In this document: positions 63,075 through 64,000 of the stretch, in pieces
How positions within the stretch are numbered: the stretch's first letter is position 1
Layout: each line of letters begins with the position of its first letter
Source of the DNA: Enterococcus alishanensis
Lineage (GTDB): Bacteria; Bacillota; Bacilli; Lactobacillales; Enterococcaceae
DNA: 64,000 nucleotides
Reading direction: 5' to 3'
Assembly: GCF_019218635.1 (NCBI RefSeq)
Contig: NZ_JAHUZB010000001.1
Location: 698,142-762,141, forward strand
Notes under the pieces: generated by a model
What the model was told of the DNA's origin: nothing
The model's database searches: none
Seen by the model: only the letters and a program-made list of their open reading frames with translations
Made by a program: the position numbers and the translations under genes

Positions 63075-63919
63075 TTGAGCTTCTTGAAACTTTGAAATTC
63101 CCTAAATCGACCTTTATGTATTGGCAAAAACGGTTTGATCGACAAAATCCAGATCAAGAAATTGAAGAGGAAATACTTAAGATAAGAAGCCAACATAAGG
63201 ATTATGGCTGTTTGCGCCTAACAAAGGAATTATGTAATCGTGGGTTCCATGTAAACAAGAAGAAAGTGCAACGCTTGATTAGGAAACTGGGTATTGAGGT
63301 CCGCTCATTCACGAGGAAATCTCGTCGTTATCATTCTTATCGTGGGAAGATCGGTGCGGTTACGAAAAATCGAATTCATCGACGCTTTTGCACAAGCATT
63401 TGTCATCAAAAGATTACGACACATACGACAGAGCTAAAATATTTTGAACTAGACAAATCCGGGACCATTCGTGAAAAGAAACTGTATCTTGATCCCTTTT
63501 TAGATATGTACAGCAGTGAGATTATTTCTTATCGTATTTCTGAAAAGCCAAATGCACTAGCGATCATGGAGGCATTGGAAGAAGCGATTCAAGTAACAAA
63601 AGACTGTCTCTACCGTCGAACCTTTCATTCTGATCAAGGCTGGGCTTATCAAATGAAGGCATACAATCATAAATTAAAAGAACATAAAATATTTCAAAGT
63701 ATGTCCCGTAAGGGCACCTGCTTGGATAATTCAATCATGGAGAATTTCTTTAGTTTATTAAAACAAGAAATTTATTATGGACGAGAATTTCATAGCTTTG
63801 AGGAATTGAAACAAGCAATTGATAATTACATTTATTACTACAATCATGAACGTATGAAGAAAAAATTAAATTGGCAGAGTCCGGTGCAATTTAGAAAATC
63901 GGCATTGAAAGCAGCTTAA
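62981..63919 (+). CDS. IS3-family transposase OrfB (integrase part), catalytic Asp replaced by His
   Basis: This is the reading frame from the frameshift point; the part from 63092 has its own TTG. An HTH_21-type region (EEILKIRSQHKDYGCLRLTK) is followed by the rve integrase core. The DDE triad should begin with the Asp of a TDTTE-type motif, but here it reads TTHTTELKYF: CAT (His) at 63422-63424 where GAT is expected. The second Asp (FHSDQGWAYQ) and the Glu (DNSIMENFFSLLKQE) are present. One substitution would explain the loss, so this copy is probably unable to transpose itself. Confidence 0.85.
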   Translation, partial: RIEEAAKTGSPTKTKESIARIIDSLRGSFKLVELLETLKFPKSTFMYWQKRFDRQNPDQEIEEEILKIRSQHKDYGCLRLTKELCNRGFHVNKKKVQRLIRKLGIEVRSFTRKSRRYHSYRGKIGAVTKNRIHRRFCTSICHQKITTHTTELKYFELDKSGTIREKKLYLDPFLDMYSSEIISYRISEKPNALAIMEALEEAIQVTKDCLYRRTFHSDQGWAYQMKAYNHKLKEHKIFQSMSRKGTCLDNSIMENFFSLLKQEIYYGREFHSFEELKQAIDNYIYYYNHERMKKKLNWQSPVQFRKSALKAA

Positions 63920-64000
63920 AATATAATAGCAGTAAAAACAAAGAAAAAAGGAGTGGATTTCTCCACTCCAAAAAAGTCTAACTATTTGGGGTCACTACAA

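Larger units (their letters stand above)
62449..63999 (+). mobile_element. IS3-family (IS150-group) insertion sequence
   Basis: About 1.55 kb. The left end TGTACCGACCCCAAAAAGTT and the inverted right end TGTAGTGACCCCAAATAGTT match except for three positions and extend into TAGAC. It contains orfA and orfB in a -1 frame relation with a slippery heptamer. The right end stops one base before the window edge, so a target duplication cannot be checked; the base triplet left of the element is AAA. It sits just after the mannose-family PTS operon. Confidence 0.9.

Noticed and set aside
62505..63919. OrfA and OrfB as two independent proteins or a broken transposase
   Set aside because: The frame relation, the long open overlap of the orfB frame and the T TTA AAA heptamer indicate normal programmed frameshifting; the damage is the Asp-to-His change, not the frame.

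Overview
The window is low-GC Firmicutes DNA with short intergenic gaps, strong AAGGAGG-type ribosome binding sites, many phosphotransferase (PTS) operons, cre-like catabolite sites, an LPXTG cell-wall adhesin and an IS3-family element. Together these suggest a lactic acid bacterium, most likely Enterococcus. The genus call rests on overall character and remembered protein resemblance, not on a search. No rRNA, tRNA, CRISPR array, phage or replication gene was seen. The window is nearly a continuous catalogue of dedicated carbon-source operons, each with its own regulator.

Layout. 1-3.7 kb: end of a beta-glucoside operon (GH4 and GH1 phospho-beta-glucosidases, HAD phosphatase). 3.7-4.3 kb: membrane-anchored XRE regulator. 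4.4-13.9 kb: two divergent transcripts sharing a 256-bp control region. The leftward one is gutM-srlA-srlE (glucitol-type PTS membrane subunits). The rightward one encodes a SAF-domain oxidoreductase, a SorC-type regulator, a complete acetoin-dehydrogenase-like E1alpha/E1beta/E2/E3 complex and, as last gene, the glucitol-type EIIA. 14.0-19.7 kb: TspO and a 1601-residue adhesin with six CnaB repeats. 19.8-24.7 kb: ureidoglycolate-dehydrogenase-like enzyme, nitrilase, iron-type alcohol dehydrogenase, lipid kinase. 25.3-31.8 kb: complete L-ascorbate operon with a divergent DeoR regulator. 32.5-36.1 kb: nucleoside hydrolase, DcuC-family transporter, acetyltransferase, GntR regulator. 36.4-39.7 kb: AraC regulator carrying an enzyme-like TIM barrel, with separate Tm-1-like and TIM-barrel genes. 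39.9-45.2 kb: cellobiose-type PTS operon whose GH1 enzyme lacks the acid/base glutamate. 45.7-50.2 kb: short-chain dehydrogenase and Fe-S old-yellow-enzyme pair, divergent from a PucR/CdaR-type regulator. 50.5-57.3 kb: rare-sugar operon (class II aldolase, PfkB kinase, mutarotase, D-lyxose isomerase, fructose-type PTS with a degenerate EIIB, aldo/keto reductase) and its DeoR regulator. 57.4-62.4 kb: short LevR-like activator, mannose-family PTS and a transaldolase-like enzyme. 62.45-64.0 kb: IS3-family element, apparently disabled.

The most interesting system is 4.4-13.9 kb. A PTS whose EIIA is co-transcribed with an acyloin-cleaving 2-oxo-acid-type complex and with an oxidoreductase of the family containing Brucella DRL (a DXP reductoisomerase) suggests an undescribed pathway. 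In the proposed scheme, a methyl-branched polyol such as 2-C-methyl-D-erythritol enters as its phosphate, is converted to 1-deoxy-D-xylulose 5-phosphate, and is cleaved to acetyl-CoA and glyceraldehyde 3-phosphate. The gene linkage is seen in the sequence; the substrate is inference.
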